Positions 8,189 through 17,771 of a DNA stretch of 64,000 nt are shown piece after piece. Both the position numbers and the translations under genes were made by a program. How positions within the stretch are numbered: position 1 is the first letter of the stretch; each line of letters begins with the position of its first letter. The notes beneath the pieces are model-generated. The model was not told the DNA's origin. It saw nothing but the letters and a program-made list of their open reading frames with translations, and searched no databases. Origin of the DNA: PNNG01 sp046291695 (lineage in GTDB: Bacteria > Bacteroidota > Bacteroidia > UBA7662); the NCBI GenBank assembly GCA_046291695.1, contig JBKBSO010000005.1, positions 114,642-178,641 on the forward strand. The letters are read 5' to 3'.

Positions 8189-9466
8189 TCAGCCGAAGAT
8201 CTCAAGCAATGCCTTGGCTTTGAGCTTACACTCTTCAAGTTCCTGAGCGGGCACCGAATCGTAGGTAATGGCACTTCCGGTCATCAGGCTGAGATAGCCC
8301 GTATCGGCCCGGTACTGCAAGCTTCTGATTACCACATTAAAATCAAAATCGCCTTCGGGTGTAAAATAGCCCACAGCGCCTGAATATAGCCCTCTTTTGG
8401 CATTTTCATAAGCTTCTATGAGTTCCATGGCTTTTATTTTGGGAGCTCCTGTCATCGAGCCCATCGGAAAAGCATTTTTTAATGCTTGAACTGCGGTTAC
8501 TTCGGCTTGTAGGGTAGCGCTCACGGTGCTGATCATTTGGTGCACCGTTTTAAAGCTATATACCTGCATAAGTTCGGGTACTTGTACGCTGCCTGCCAAC
8601 GATGAACGGGATAAGTCGTTCCTTACCAGATCAACAATCATTACATTTTCGGCCCGTTCTTTGGGATTATTGGCCAATTGCTGCTTGAGGTTGTGGTCGA
8701 GTTCAGGATCTAACGACCGTGCCATGGTACCTTTGATGGGCTGACTCAGCAGCTGCTGCTTGTGTTTCCGAAGAAAACGCTCGGGGCTGGCCGACATCAA
8801 GCTGCGAATTCCCGATTTGAGGTAGGCCGAAAATGGTGCCCGGGTTTTCCGATTGAGTTGCAGGTAGGTGGCCAGGCTATCGAGCCCGATGTGATGGCAG
8901 CTCCATTCCATACACAGGTTGAGCTCGTAAATGGTGCCGGCTAAAATATCTTCGCGAATTTGAGCGACCGTTTTCAGGTAGGCTTCATCGCTCAAATGGC
9001 GTTTAAATTCCAGTTTTGGCAATTCAGCCCCCTTTTCATCCCTTTTTTCATCCCCCTTTTCATCCTCAAACGCCTTGGGGTACGGAAAGCCGAGTTCATT
9101 ACGAAGCAGCTCAATTTTGCCATCACTGGCGCGTACCAACAGTTGAGGCCTGAAAAATGCCATCTGGGGAAAGGCCATGCCGTCGGTATTTTGGCTACGC
9201 AACTGCTCTAACTCGTTTTTCAAATCATAGGTCAAGTAGCCAAAATAGTAATCGGGTGCTTGACTCAGGAGTTGCTCCAGCGCATCGAAACAAGCGGTTG
9301 TTGGCTGCCAGGCTTCTCCATAACTTACAGCAAGCATCCAGTCGAAAGTGCAGTACGCTTCGGGGTATGTGCCAGGCTCAGGGTTGCTGTTGAGCAAAAG
9401 CAGGAGTGGGGCATCTGCAAAATGCCGGAGCCAGGGTTCAAAATCGAGGTAGTTGGAGCGATTCAA
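8189..9466 (-). CDS. pabB: Aminodeoxychorismate synthase component I
   Basis: Converts chorismate and an amino donor to 4-amino-4-deoxychorismate in folate biosynthesis. 425 aa. The chorismate-binding domain shows SASPERFL (about 226-233), PIKGT (243-247), GSMTGAPK and YSGAVGYF. Lys245 in PIKGT marks PabB; anthranilate synthases have PIAGT at this place. A charged linker of repeated Asp-Glu-Lys triplets lies at about 134-148, coded by three near-identical 12-bp repeats. The gene starts 23 bp after purA and is probably the last gene of the spoT-fur-purA-pabB run. No amidotransferase partner (pabA) is in this window. Confidence 0.93.
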   Translation of the reverse strand: MNRSNYLDFEPWLRHFADAPLLLLLNSNPEPGTYPEAYCTFDWMLAVSYGEAWQPTTACFDALEQLLSQAPDYYFGYLTYDLKNELEQLRSQNTDGMAFPQMAFFRPQLLVRASDGKIELLRNELGFPYPKAFEDEKGDEKRDEKGAELPKLEFKRHLSDEAYLKTVAQIREDILAGTIYELNLCMEWSCHHIGLDSLATYLQLNRKTRAPFSAYLKSGIRSLMSASPERFLRKHKQQLLSQPIKGTMARSLDPELDHNLKQQLANNPKERAENVMIVDLVRNDLSRSSLAGSVQVPELMQVYSFKTVHQMISTVSATLQAEVTAVQALKNAFPMGSMTGAPKIKAMELIEAYENAKRGLYSGAVGYFTPEGDFDFNVVIRSLQYRADTGYLSLMTGSAITYDSVPAQELEECKLKAKALLEIFG

Positions 9467-9489
9467 CAGCTAAAGCCCTTTCGGTGAGT

Positions 9490-10755
9490 TTAGCTCCTAA
9501 ATAAGGTTTGCGTGCGATCGGGACCTACAGATACCACCTTAATGGGCACTTCGAGTTTTTGCTCGAGAAAGGCAATATAATTTTGCAGTTCTGAAGGCAA
9601 CTGATCAGCCGAACTCATACCTGTAAGGTCTTGCTGCCAGCCGGGCAACATTTCGAATACCGGTTCAGCATCGGCCAAGTCGAAAGGCAGGGTATCGGTG
9701 AGGCCTTCGGGGGTTTTGTAGTGCGTGCAAACGCCAATTTCCTTGAAACCGCTCAATACATCGCTCTTGGTCATGATGAGCTGGGTAGCGCCATTGAGCA
9801 TGATGGCGTACTTCAGGGCAGGAAGGTCAATCCAGCCACAGCGACGCGGGCGACCGGTAGTGGCACCAAATTCATTGCCGAGTTTCCGCAGTTCTTCGCC
9901 TGCTGTGCCATGCAATTCGGTAGGGAAGGGGCCACTGCCTACCCGGGTACAATAGGCTTTAAAGATGCCATATACTTCGCCAATGCGTTGTGGCGCCAAG
10001 CCCAGTCCTGTACAGGCACCGGCCGTTATGGTGTTGGATGAGGTTACAAATGGGTAAGAGCCAAAATCAATGTCGAGCAAGGTGCCTTGAGCACCTTCTG
10101 CCAACACCTTTTTGCCTTCGCGCAAGGCCTGGTTAATCACCACTTCGCTGTCGATGGTTTTGAATTGGCTTAAAAAGTCAATGGCTTCCATCCAGCGGGC
10201 TTCTTTGGCTTCAAGCTCCGGATCTTCGTATTGAAGTAGTTTAAGGGTTTCGAGATGTTTGGCACGTGCCTGGGCATATGCACTTTTGAAACCAGCCCCA
10301 ATCAGATTGCCGACACGCAAACCCGATCGTCCGATTTTATCGGCATAAGTCGGTCCAATGCCTTTTAAGGTTGACCCAATCTTATCTTCACCTTTGGCCT
10401 TTTCATAGGCAGCATCCAGGATCGGATGGGTGGGCATAATCAAATGGGCCTTACGTGATATGTACAAGCGGTCGTAAACCGGAACGCCTAACTGTAGTAG
10501 GTTGTTGATTTCACGTTGTAAGGTTACCGGGTCAATTACCACCCCATTGCCAATGATGTTCATGGCATGCTCGCGGAAAATTCCGGAGGGAATGGTATTG
10601 AGGACTACCTTAGTGCCGTCGAAGGCTAAGGAGTGTCCGGCATTAGGGCCGCCCTGAAAACGGGCGATGATGTCATACTCGGGGGTAATTACGTCTACGA
10701 TTTTGCCTTTGCCTTCATCGCCCCATTGAAGGCCCAACAGCACATCTGCTTTCAT
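9490..10755 (-). CDS. purA: Adenylosuccinate synthetase
   Basis: Cytosolic GTP-dependent enzyme joining IMP and aspartate, the first committed step from IMP to AMP. 421 aa, the normal length. The P-loop motif GLQWGDEGKGKIVD starts at residue 8; NAGHS, the GIGPTYADKIGRSGLRV region, the TGRPRRCGWIDL block and TKSDVLSGF (GTP base recognition) are all present. It lies 44 bp downstream of fur and 23 bp upstream of pabB on the same strand. Confidence 0.98.
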   Translation of the reverse strand: MKADVLLGLQWGDEGKGKIVDVITPEYDIIARFQGGPNAGHSLAFDGTKVVLNTIPSGIFREHAMNIIGNGVVIDPVTLQREINNLLQLGVPVYDRLYISRKAHLIMPTHPILDAAYEKAKGEDKIGSTLKGIGPTYADKIGRSGLRVGNLIGAGFKSAYAQARAKHLETLKLLQYEDPELEAKEARWMEAIDFLSQFKTIDSEVVINQALREGKKVLAEGAQGTLLDIDFGSYPFVTSSNTITAGACTGLGLAPQRIGEVYGIFKAYCTRVGSGPFPTELHGTAGEELRKLGNEFGATTGRPRRCGWIDLPALKYAIMLNGATQLIMTKSDVLSGFKEIGVCTHYKTPEGLTDTLPFDLADAEPVFEMLPGWQQDLTGMSSADQLPSELQNYIAFLEQKLEVPIKVVSVGPDRTQTLFRS

Positions 10756-10799
10756 GTACAGCTATTAAAGTCCAAAAATAAGGGCTTTTCAGATGTTTC

Positions 10800-11276
10800 C
10801 TAGTTTTTGTTGAAATGTGGACAATCTCCTTGCTCTTTTTGACGATCACAACTTGCGTATAAGTGCAAGGAATGGTGCTTTACCGTATGGTTAAAAAAGC
10901 TGCCCATATCGGTGCGTATTTCTTGAATGCGGGGGTCACAAAACTCTTCTACCCTTCCACACTCCAAACAAATAAGGTGGTCATGTTGCTTATAACCATA
11001 GGCCCTTTCGAACTGCGCCAAGTTTTTACCAAACTGATGCTTGGTAACCAGATCGCAGGCCAATAACAAATCAAGGGTATTGTAAACAGTAGCCCGACTT
11101 ACGCGGTAATTTCGGTTCTTCATTTGGATGTAAAGCGATTCAACATCAAAGTGGTCGTTACGACTGTAGATTTCTTCGAGTATGGCAAATCTCTCCGGAG
11201 TTTTGCGGTGACCATGCTCTTCGAGATATGCTGAAAAGATTTGTTTAACTTCTGCTACGAGTTTTTCGGCCTGCAT
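10800..11276 (-). CDS. Fur-family metal- or peroxide-responsive repressor
   Basis: 158-aa winged-helix regulator of the Fur/PerR/Zur family. The helix-turn-helix is around residues 43-75 (FDVESLY, VSRATVYNTLDLL), followed by a dimerisation domain with the metal ligands HDHLICLECGRVEEF (C103-x2-C106) and HHSLHLYASC (His134-Cys143). The second Cys pair is C143-x8-C152, wider than the usual CxxC or Cx4C. Fur and PerR cannot be told apart from the sequence alone. The adjacent purA gene is a common arrangement in Bacteroidota. Confidence 0.9.
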   Translation of the reverse strand: MQAEKLVAEVKQIFSAYLEEHGHRKTPERFAILEEIYSRNDHFDVESLYIQMKNRNYRVSRATVYNTLDLLLACDLVTKHQFGKNLAQFERAYGYKQHDHLICLECGRVEEFCDPRIQEIRTDMGSFFNHTVKHHSLHLYASCDRQKEQGDCPHFNKN

Positions 11277-11335
11277 CGGGTAGATTTTACGCTAATGTCA
11301 ACAATTTTACTGGTATTCGGTTCCTGAAGCTCGTT

Positions 11336-13561
11336 TTATTCAGATTGCGAATCGAATCGACTTACTTTAAGTACGCCCTTCACTTGCAGGAGTTTACGCA
11401 TGAGGGTATCGAGGTGCTTGGTGTCGTTTACAAATACCATGATATTGCCTTCGAACATACCATCGTTAGAAACTACGCTTATTGACCTCATATTCACTTT
11501 AAGGTCATTTGAAATTACTTGAGATATGCCGCTGATGATGCCGATGTCGTCGAGCCCAGTAATGCGTATGCCTGCCAGGAAGCTCACCTCAGAAGCCCGG
11601 GTCCATTTCGACTTCACCACGCGGTAGCTGTATTTCGAGAGTAGGTGTACAGCATTCGGGCAATTCACCCGGTGTATTTTAATACCCTCATTTACTGAAA
11701 CAAAGCCGAATATTTCATCACCAGGAATGGGGTTGCAACAACTGGCTAAGGTGTAGTCGATTTTGCTGATAGAGTCATCGATGATGAGCAGGTCGTCGGC
11801 CGCCGTACTGCTGCTGCGCACCAAGCTGCCAAAGTTGTTTTCATCGATTTTTGGTTGTTTACTGTCTTTATTTTGATTCGGGTTTAGGATAAAGCGTTTG
11901 ATTTGGGCAATATCGATGCGTTCGGTAGCTATGAGGTAGTAAAAATCGGTGGGCGATTGAACGTTAAATTGCTTTACTATTTTATTGAGCAGATCATCGG
12001 TAATGGGTGTTTTCCATTGCTTCATTTTTCGTTCAAAGACTTCCTTCCCTTGGTCCGACATGTCTTTTTTGTATTCTTTAACTACTTGTTTGATTTTAGT
12101 TTTGGCCTTGGCCGTAGTTACAAAATTGAGCCAGTCGGATTTTGGCTTTTGGATGCTTGAAGTGAGGATTTCAACCTGATCTCCATTTTGCAGCTGGTAA
12201 CTCAGGGGGACGATTTTATGATTTACTTTAGCGCCTATGCATTTCATGCCGATGTCGGTATGGATCTCAAAAGCGAAGTCGAGGGCTGTTGCCCCTGCGG
12301 CCAATTTGATGAGATCGCCTTTTGGGGTAAAGGCAAAAACGTCTTTGGCATAAAGTTGTAATTTGAAATTATCGATAAATTCGAGCGCATTTGGCTCCGG
12401 GTTTTCGAGCACTTCCCTGATGCGACGCAGCCAATCGTCGAAGGCGTTATCGTTGCCGCTTTCCTTGTACTTCCAGTGTGCTGCCAGACCTTTTTCGGCG
12501 ATTTCGTCCATGCGTCTGGTGCGGACTTGTACTTCTACCCATCGCCCTCCGGCGCCCATTACGGTGGTATGCAATGATTCATAGCCATTGGCTTTAGGTG
12601 TTGAAATCCAATCGCGCAAGCGGTTAGGATTGGGTTGGTACATATCGGTTACGACCGAATACGCCCGCCAACAGTCTGCTTTTTCATGTTCGGGGTTGCT
12701 GTCGAGGATTACCCGGATGGCAAAAAGGTCATAAACTTCTTCGAATTCTACGCCCTGTTTGCGCATCTTGTTCCAGATGCTGTTGATGGACTTAGGGCGG
12801 CCTTTAACTTCAAACTTGAGGCCAGTAGCTTCCAGCTCTCTTTTGATCGGGATGATAAAATCGCGAATAAAACGGTCGCGTTTAGTTTTGGTTTCTTGGA
12901 GTTTACGGGCTATTTCTTTGTAGATGTCGGGTTCGGTGTATTTGAGTGCCAGGTCTTCAAGTTCCGACTTTACTGCATATAGGCCAAGACGATGGGCGAG
13001 TGGGGCGAAAAGGAAACTGGTTTCTGAGGCTATTTTGAGCTGTTTGTCTTTGGGCATGCTATCTAGCGTCCGCATATTATGCAGTCTATCGGCCAATTTA
13101 ATTAGGATTACGCGAACGTCATCGGCCAGGGTGAGCAGCATTTTTCGGAAGTTTTCTGCCTGGTCTGAAGTATTGGTAGATTTATTGTAGAGGCCGGAGA
13201 TTTTGGTTAAGCCATCGATAATGCGGGCTACAACATTGCCAAATTCTTTTTCAATTTGTTCAAGGGTTACTTCGGTATCTTCCACCACATCGTGTAACAA
13301 GGCACAGACCACAGAGGTAGTACCGAGGCCTATTTCTTCCACTGTAATGCGAGCGACTTCGAGGGGATGATAGATATAAGGTTCGCCAGATTTACGACGC
13401 ATATCCTTGTGGGCATCGAGTGCGAGGTCGAAGGCCAGCCGAAGTAGCTTCTTATCCCCCTTTTTCATAAAAGGTTTTACAGCCCGTAGCAAAGCACGAT
13501 AGCGACGTAAGATTTCGCGTCTTTCTATTTCATCGCGACTTAAAACAACTTCTTCTTCCAT
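11336..13561 (-). CDS. Bifunctional (p)ppGpp synthetase/hydrolase
   Basis: RelA/SpoT homologue controlling the stringent response. 741 aa. The HD hydrolase domain has YIYHPLEVA and the intact HDxxED signature (His90-Asp91, Glu94-Asp95), so hydrolysis should work. The synthetase domain follows (GRPKSINSIWNKM; DLFAIRVIL; the substrate-binding block PNGYESLHTTV-like at about 340). Then come a TGS domain (about 400-460, DVFAFTPKGDLIKLAAGATALDFA), a zinc-finger/helical region (CCNPIPGDEIFGF) and a C-terminal ACT domain. Probably the first gene of the minus-strand run with fur, purA and pabB (gaps of 59, 44 and 23 bp). Confidence 0.96.
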   Translation of the reverse strand: MEEEVVLSRDEIERREILRRYRALLRAVKPFMKKGDKKLLRLAFDLALDAHKDMRRKSGEPYIYHPLEVARITVEEIGLGTTSVVCALLHDVVEDTEVTLEQIEKEFGNVVARIIDGLTKISGLYNKSTNTSDQAENFRKMLLTLADDVRVILIKLADRLHNMRTLDSMPKDKQLKIASETSFLFAPLAHRLGLYAVKSELEDLALKYTEPDIYKEIARKLQETKTKRDRFIRDFIIPIKRELEATGLKFEVKGRPKSINSIWNKMRKQGVEFEEVYDLFAIRVILDSNPEHEKADCWRAYSVVTDMYQPNPNRLRDWISTPKANGYESLHTTVMGAGGRWVEVQVRTRRMDEIAEKGLAAHWKYKESGNDNAFDDWLRRIREVLENPEPNALEFIDNFKLQLYAKDVFAFTPKGDLIKLAAGATALDFAFEIHTDIGMKCIGAKVNHKIVPLSYQLQNGDQVEILTSSIQKPKSDWLNFVTTAKAKTKIKQVVKEYKKDMSDQGKEVFERKMKQWKTPITDDLLNKIVKQFNVQSPTDFYYLIATERIDIAQIKRFILNPNQNKDSKQPKIDENNFGSLVRSSSTAADDLLIIDDSISKIDYTLASCCNPIPGDEIFGFVSVNEGIKIHRVNCPNAVHLLSKYSYRVVKSKWTRASEVSFLAGIRITGLDDIGIISGISQVISNDLKVNMRSISVVSNDGMFEGNIMVFVNDTKHLDTLMRKLLQVKGVLKVSRFDSQSE

Positions 13562-13656
13562 AAAAGATGCAAATACGAAGTAAAATTAAACAAATTGAGC
13601 CGCTAAATTAGGTCATTTGCCGGCATGCACAGTTGAATTTTTAGACGAGATATCAA

Positions 13657-13687
13657 TTTGTTAATTGTGTGAATAGTGGTATCTTTG
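13657..13687 (+). promoter_or_regulatory. Promoter of the tRNA-Leu(UAG) gene
   Basis: TTTG at 13657-13660, a 19-bp spacer, then TATCTTTG at 13680-13687. Both boxes match the Bacteroidota consensus (TTTG, TAnnTTTG) exactly. This is the clearest promoter in the window. Confidence 0.85.
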
Positions 13688-13749
13688 CAGGCTCTTAGCT
13701 TCATGGAAGTTTGATCATGGGTTAAGATAGCGAGCAGGACGTGCTTGAA

Positions 13750-13834
13750 GCGGATGTGGCGAAATTGGTAGACGTGCCAGACTTAGGATCTGGTGCCGCA
13801 AGGCGTGTGGGTTCGAGTCCCTCCATCCGCACCA
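13750..13834 (+). tRNA. tRNA-Leu (anticodon UAG)
   Basis: The acceptor stem GCGGATG pairs with CATCCGC. The anticodon stem CCAGA/TCTGG holds the loop CTTAGGA with TAG at 13784-13786. A long variable arm typical of Leu tRNAs and a GGTTCGAGTCC T-arm are present. The 3' CCA is encoded (13832-13834), unlike in the two tRNAs at the right end of the window. Confidence 0.97.
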
Positions 13835-13932
13835 ATCATACGAAAGAGGTACATTAAACCTCATACGACATAAGTCATAAGTTGTGGGCAATAGCCTTTA
13901 CGACCTACGAAGGAAAAATCAAATTCAACAAA

Positions 13933-15294
13933 GTGAATATTACAGCAGAAAAAATCAATGTTCTTGAGAACAAGGTGGTTGTAAACATTGAGCCTACCGA
14001 TTATGCAGCCAAATTTGAAGAGGCTGTTAAACAATATCGTAAAAAGGTGAGCATGCCAGGTTTCCGAACGGGTATGGTACCAGTGGGCATGGTTAGAAAG
14101 ATGTATGGCAAGGCCTTATTGTATGAAGAGTTGAATAAACTTGTACAGGATGGTATCAACGGTTATCTCGAAGAAAACAAGCTCGATATTTTTGCTCAAC
14201 CCATGCCTGATGAGTCGAACAATCCGTTTGGTGAAGAGTTAGAAACGGATAAGGATTTTAATTTTATTTTCAACATAGGCTTAAAGCCAGAGGTGAATAT
14301 TGATACGCCAGTGGAGGTATTTACCCGTTTTAAAGTAGAACCATCTGCCGAGATGATGGAAGACTATCTGAAGGATTTGCGATCGCGGCATTTTGAAGGG
14401 GCTTATCCTGAGCAAGCTGAGGCGGGCGACATGGTTTTTCTGCGAATCAAGGAGTTGGATGAAAACGCTGAAGTGAAAACAGACGGGATGGTAACGGTAA
14501 GTCTGGTGAAATTGGCAGAAGTGGCCGATGAGGCCCTTCGCAATGAGCTTACCGGCACTTCTAAAGATTACAGCACGCGTACTAATCTGGCCTTGATTTT
14601 TGGGGATGATGCCAGTAAAATAGCCGCAGGTATCAAAAAAACGGAGGAAGAGCTATCTAGTATTGGCAGGGAAGTAGAGATTACTGTAAGTAATGTCATG
14701 CGTGAAGGTTTGGCAGAGATGAATGAGGAGTTTTTTGCGAAGGTTTTTGGTAGTGAGGAAATTAAAACAGAGGCTGATTTCATGGCGCGCATTAAACTCG
14801 AGTTGGGGCGTTCATTGGAAGCAGAGGCAGAGCGTTATTTGCGTAATCAACTAACCGAAGCATTCTTCAAGACTGATGGCATTGAATTGCCCGACGAATT
14901 TTTGAAGCGCTGGTTATTGACCAACGCCAAAAACCCTATTGATCAGGCTACCTTAGATACACAATATCCTGAATATGCGAAACAGTTGCGTCGCGATTTG
15001 CTTATTGATAAAGTAATGGAGATGAATGCGATTGAAATTCAGGGTGAAGACATTGTGAATCAGGCAAAAGGATTGCTCTATCGTCAGTTTAGCAGCTATG
15101 GAATTCCCATGGATGACGCCATGTTGCAGAAGTATGCTATTGATTATTTGCAGAAGGATGATAATTACACCAATATTTATTACTCTTTAAAGTACGCGAA
15201 AGTGGAGGAGTATCTGCTAGAAAAGGCAAATATTGAGGAAAAGCCTATCGCATTTGAAGACTTTAAGAAACTTACTGAGCAAAATGCTGTTTAA
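13933..15294 (+). CDS. tig: Trigger factor, ribosome-associated chaperone
   Basis: Chaperone that docks at the ribosome exit tunnel and shields nascent chains. The frame is open from a TTG at 13882, but the GTG at 13933 gives MNITAEKINVLENKV, the usual Bacteroidota start, so I chose it (453 aa). The ribosome-binding loop is conserved (MPGFRTGMVPVGMVRKMYG). The middle PPIase domain is divergent, with no recognisable FKBP active site. The C-terminal helical arms are present. It lies 18 bp upstream of clpP in the classic tig-clpP-clpX order, which links folding to degradation. Confidence 0.95.
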   Translation: MNITAEKINVLENKVVVNIEPTDYAAKFEEAVKQYRKKVSMPGFRTGMVPVGMVRKMYGKALLYEELNKLVQDGINGYLEENKLDIFAQPMPDESNNPFGEELETDKDFNFIFNIGLKPEVNIDTPVEVFTRFKVEPSAEMMEDYLKDLRSRHFEGAYPEQAEAGDMVFLRIKELDENAEVKTDGMVTVSLVKLAEVADEALRNELTGTSKDYSTRTNLALIFGDDASKIAAGIKKTEEELSSIGREVEITVSNVMREGLAEMNEEFFAKVFGSEEIKTEADFMARIKLELGRSLEAEAERYLRNQLTEAFFKTDGIELPDEFLKRWLLTNAKNPIDQATLDTQYPEYAKQLRRDLLIDKVMEMNAIEIQGEDIVNQAKGLLYRQFSSYGIPMDDAMLQKYAIDYLQKDDNYTNIYYSLKYAKVEEYLLEKANIEEKPIAFEDFKKLTEQNAV

Positions 15295-15312
15295 TTCAAG
15301 TAAATTTCGGAC

Positions 15313-15993
15313 ATGAACTTTACATCAGAATTTCGCAAATATGCTGTTAGCCATTTAGGTCAGAACAGCAACACCCTTGATGGCTATGTACGTCATCAAG
15401 TGAATAACCTCACGCCGTACATCATTGAAGAGCGGCCTATGAATGTGGCCAGTATGGACGTATTTTCGCGTTTGATGATGGACCGCATCATTTTTATGGG
15501 CGTTCCGGTAACCGACGAGGTGGCCAATATCATTCAGGCGCAATTGCTATTTCTCGACTCGGTAGACAGCAGCCGGGATATTCAAATCTATTTAAATAGT
15601 CCTGGTGGCTCAGTATATGCTGGTTTGGGCATTTACGATACCATGCAGTTTGTAGGAGCTGATGTAGCCACTATTTGTACTGGAATGGCTGCTTCTATGG
15701 CCGCAGTGCTTTTATGTGCTGGAGCAGCCGGAAAGCGTACTGCACTTAAGCACGCAAGGGTGATGATTCACCAGCCCATGAGCGGTATGCAAGGCCAAGT
15801 GACAGAAATGGAAATTGCCCTTAAAGAAACCCTGAAAGTCCGCGATGAATTGTATCACATCATTGCTGATCATTCGGGGCAGACTTTCGATAAAATTTCT
15901 AAAGATAGCGACCGGGATTATTGGATGAGTGCTGAAGAAGCGAAAGCCTACGGCATGATTGACGATGTTTTGGTTCGCAACGCGAAAAAATAA
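15313..15993 (+). CDS. clpP: ATP-dependent Clp protease proteolytic subunit
   Basis: Serine peptidase that forms the 14-mer degradation chamber served by ClpX. 226 aa. Catalytic Ser128 (GMAASMAAVLL) and His153 (RVMIHQPMSG) are clear; the Asp is near residue 204 (KDSDRDYWMSAEEA). The family block LNSPGGSVYAGLGIYDTM precedes the active site. The N-terminal ~35 residues are longer than in E. coli ClpP and are probably partly a propeptide. Three bases separate it from clpX. Confidence 0.97.
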   Translation: MNFTSEFRKYAVSHLGQNSNTLDGYVRHQVNNLTPYIIEERPMNVASMDVFSRLMMDRIIFMGVPVTDEVANIIQAQLLFLDSVDSSRDIQIYLNSPGGSVYAGLGIYDTMQFVGADVATICTGMAASMAAVLLCAGAAGKRTALKHARVMIHQPMSGMQGQVTEMEIALKETLKVRDELYHIIADHSGQTFDKISKDSDRDYWMSAEEAKAYGMIDDVLVRNAKK

Positions 15994-15996
15994 GTT

Positions 15997-17238
15997 ATGG
16001 CAAAGCAAAAGGTTTATTGTTCTTTCTGCGGTAAAGAAAAGGAGCAAACCAAGATTCTGGTAGCCGGACTCGAAGCCCACATCTGCGATAGTTGTATAGT
16101 TCAGGCTAACGACATCATGCATGAGCAAATGGCTGAAGGTAAGGGTGCTATGGGGAGTGGTAATTACCGTAAATACACTAACCTTAAGCCACAACTTATT
16201 AAGAACCATTTGGATGAATATGTGATTGGGCAGGATGAAGCCAAGCGTACTATGGCTGTGGCCGTGTATAATCACTACAAGCGTATCAATCAGCAGTCGA
16301 ACGATGATATAGAGATTGAAAAATCGAATATCATCATGGTTGGAGAAACGGGTACTGGTAAGACGCTTTTAGCGCGTACTATTGCTCGGATGTTAAATGT
16401 GCCATTTTGTATAGCCGATGCTACCGTTTTTACAGAAGCTGGTTATGTCGGTGAGGACGTAGAGAGTATTTTGAGCCGATTATTACAAGCAGCAGATTAC
16501 GATGTAGCGGCTGCAGAACGGGGTATTGTTTACCTCGATGAAATAGACAAAATAGCTCGTAAAGCCGATAACCCAAGCATTACGCGTGATGTATCGGGGG
16601 AGGGCGTACAGCAGGCGCTCTTGAAGATGCTCGAAGGCACCGTAGTGAATGTTCCACCCCAGGGAGGCCGCAAACATCCTGAACAAAAATTCATTCAGGT
16701 AGATACCAAAAACATCCTTTTTATTTGTGGAGGTGCTTTTGATGGTATTGAAAAAATCATTGCCCGCAGGGTAAAGGTAAATGCGATTGGGTTTGGCAAG
16801 GTGGGAGAAGAAAAGATTGATAAGCAAAACTTGCTGCAATACGTTATGCCGAATGATTTGAAGTCATTTGGACTTATTCCGGAATTACTAGGCCGCTTGC
16901 CAGTGGTTGCTTTTTTGAATCCTCTGGATAGGGAAACGCTTCGTTCTATTTTAACTGAACCAAAGAATTCCTTGGTCCGCCAATACAAACGTTTATTTGA
17001 AATGGAACAAATAGACTTGAGTATAGAGGACGCAGCATTGGATTTTGTAGTGGACAAGGCGATGGAGTTCAAATTAGGTGCGCGTGGATTACGATCAATT
17101 CTCGAAGCCATTTTGCTCGAAGCCATGTTTAGCCTACCAACAGCTAGCCCGAAAGTAAAAACCTTTGGTCTCGACCGGCAATATGCCGAAAATCAGTTCA
17201 ACAAATCGAACATTAGCAGGCTCAAAGCTGTTAGTTGA
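15997..17238 (+). CDS. clpX: ATP-dependent Clp protease ATP-binding subunit ClpX
   Basis: AAA+ unfoldase feeding substrates to ClpP. 413 aa. N-terminal zinc-binding domain with C8, C11, C30 and C33; Walker A GETGTGKT (116-123); Walker B VYLDEIDKIAR; the ERGIVYLDE and GVQQALLKMLEGT blocks; and the IGF loop (NAIGFGKV) that docks on ClpP. Translated directly after clpP. Confidence 0.98.
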   Translation: MAKQKVYCSFCGKEKEQTKILVAGLEAHICDSCIVQANDIMHEQMAEGKGAMGSGNYRKYTNLKPQLIKNHLDEYVIGQDEAKRTMAVAVYNHYKRINQQSNDDIEIEKSNIIMVGETGTGKTLLARTIARMLNVPFCIADATVFTEAGYVGEDVESILSRLLQAADYDVAAAERGIVYLDEIDKIARKADNPSITRDVSGEGVQQALLKMLEGTVVNVPPQGGRKHPEQKFIQVDTKNILFICGGAFDGIEKIIARRVKVNAIGFGKVGEEKIDKQNLLQYVMPNDLKSFGLIPELLGRLPVVAFLNPLDRETLRSILTEPKNSLVRQYKRLFEMEQIDLSIEDAALDFVVDKAMEFKLGARGLRSILEAILLEAMFSLPTASPKVKTFGLDRQYAENQFNKSNISRLKAVS

Positions 17239-17240
17239 GC

Positions 17241-17771
17241 ATGAACTATACGATTGTGGCGGGAACGAGCCGCAAAAACTCTGTGACGGGTCAAATGGCC
17301 CAAATTTATCAACGTGAACTTGAATTACAGGGCGTATCGGCCAGTATCATTGATTTGGCCGATATGCCTGAAAATATTTTGAGCACAACCCTTTACAAAA
17401 AAGTAAAAGCTGAGAATAAGGCGTGGGAAGACATTCAGGAGGTTGTGTCGAACACTACAAAATTCATTTTTATCATTCCAGAATACAATGGCTCTTTTCC
17501 AGGTATTTTAAAGGTTTGGGTAGATGCGCTCCAATTTCCGGTGAGTTTTAAAGGCAAAAAAGCTTGCTTACTGGGTATAGCCGATGGTACGCAAGGTGCC
17601 GCCATGGCTATGAGTCATTTTTCGGATGTGCTTAATTATATAGGGGTTCATACGCTGGCTTTGCGGCCACGCTTTATTAAAATTGGCAGTTATATGCAAG
17701 AAGGTGAGCTTACCAATGCGGAGTACATCGATTTCATTCGTTTACAAGCGTCACAATTCATCAAGTTTTGA
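17241..17771 (+). CDS. NAD(P)H-dependent FMN reductase family protein
   Basis: Flavodoxin-like oxidoreductase of the SsuE/chromate-reductase type that uses NAD(P)H to reduce FMN or quinones. I take the ATG at 17241 (MNYTIVAGTSRKNS), two bases after the clpX stop, rather than the upstream TTG; this gives 176 aa. The phosphate-binding loop GTSRKNSVTG is at residues 8-17, and the family motif PEYNGSFPGILKVWVDAL follows at about 78. The substrate is unknown. It probably reads through from clpX; its 3' end overlaps the convergent PLP-enzyme gene by 21 bp. Confidence 0.85.
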   Translation: MNYTIVAGTSRKNSVTGQMAQIYQRELELQGVSASIIDLADMPENILSTTLYKKVKAENKAWEDIQEVVSNTTKFIFIIPEYNGSFPGILKVWVDALQFPVSFKGKKACLLGIADGTQGAAMAMSHFSDVLNYIGVHTLALRPRFIKIGSYMQEGELTNAEYIDFIRLQASQFIKF

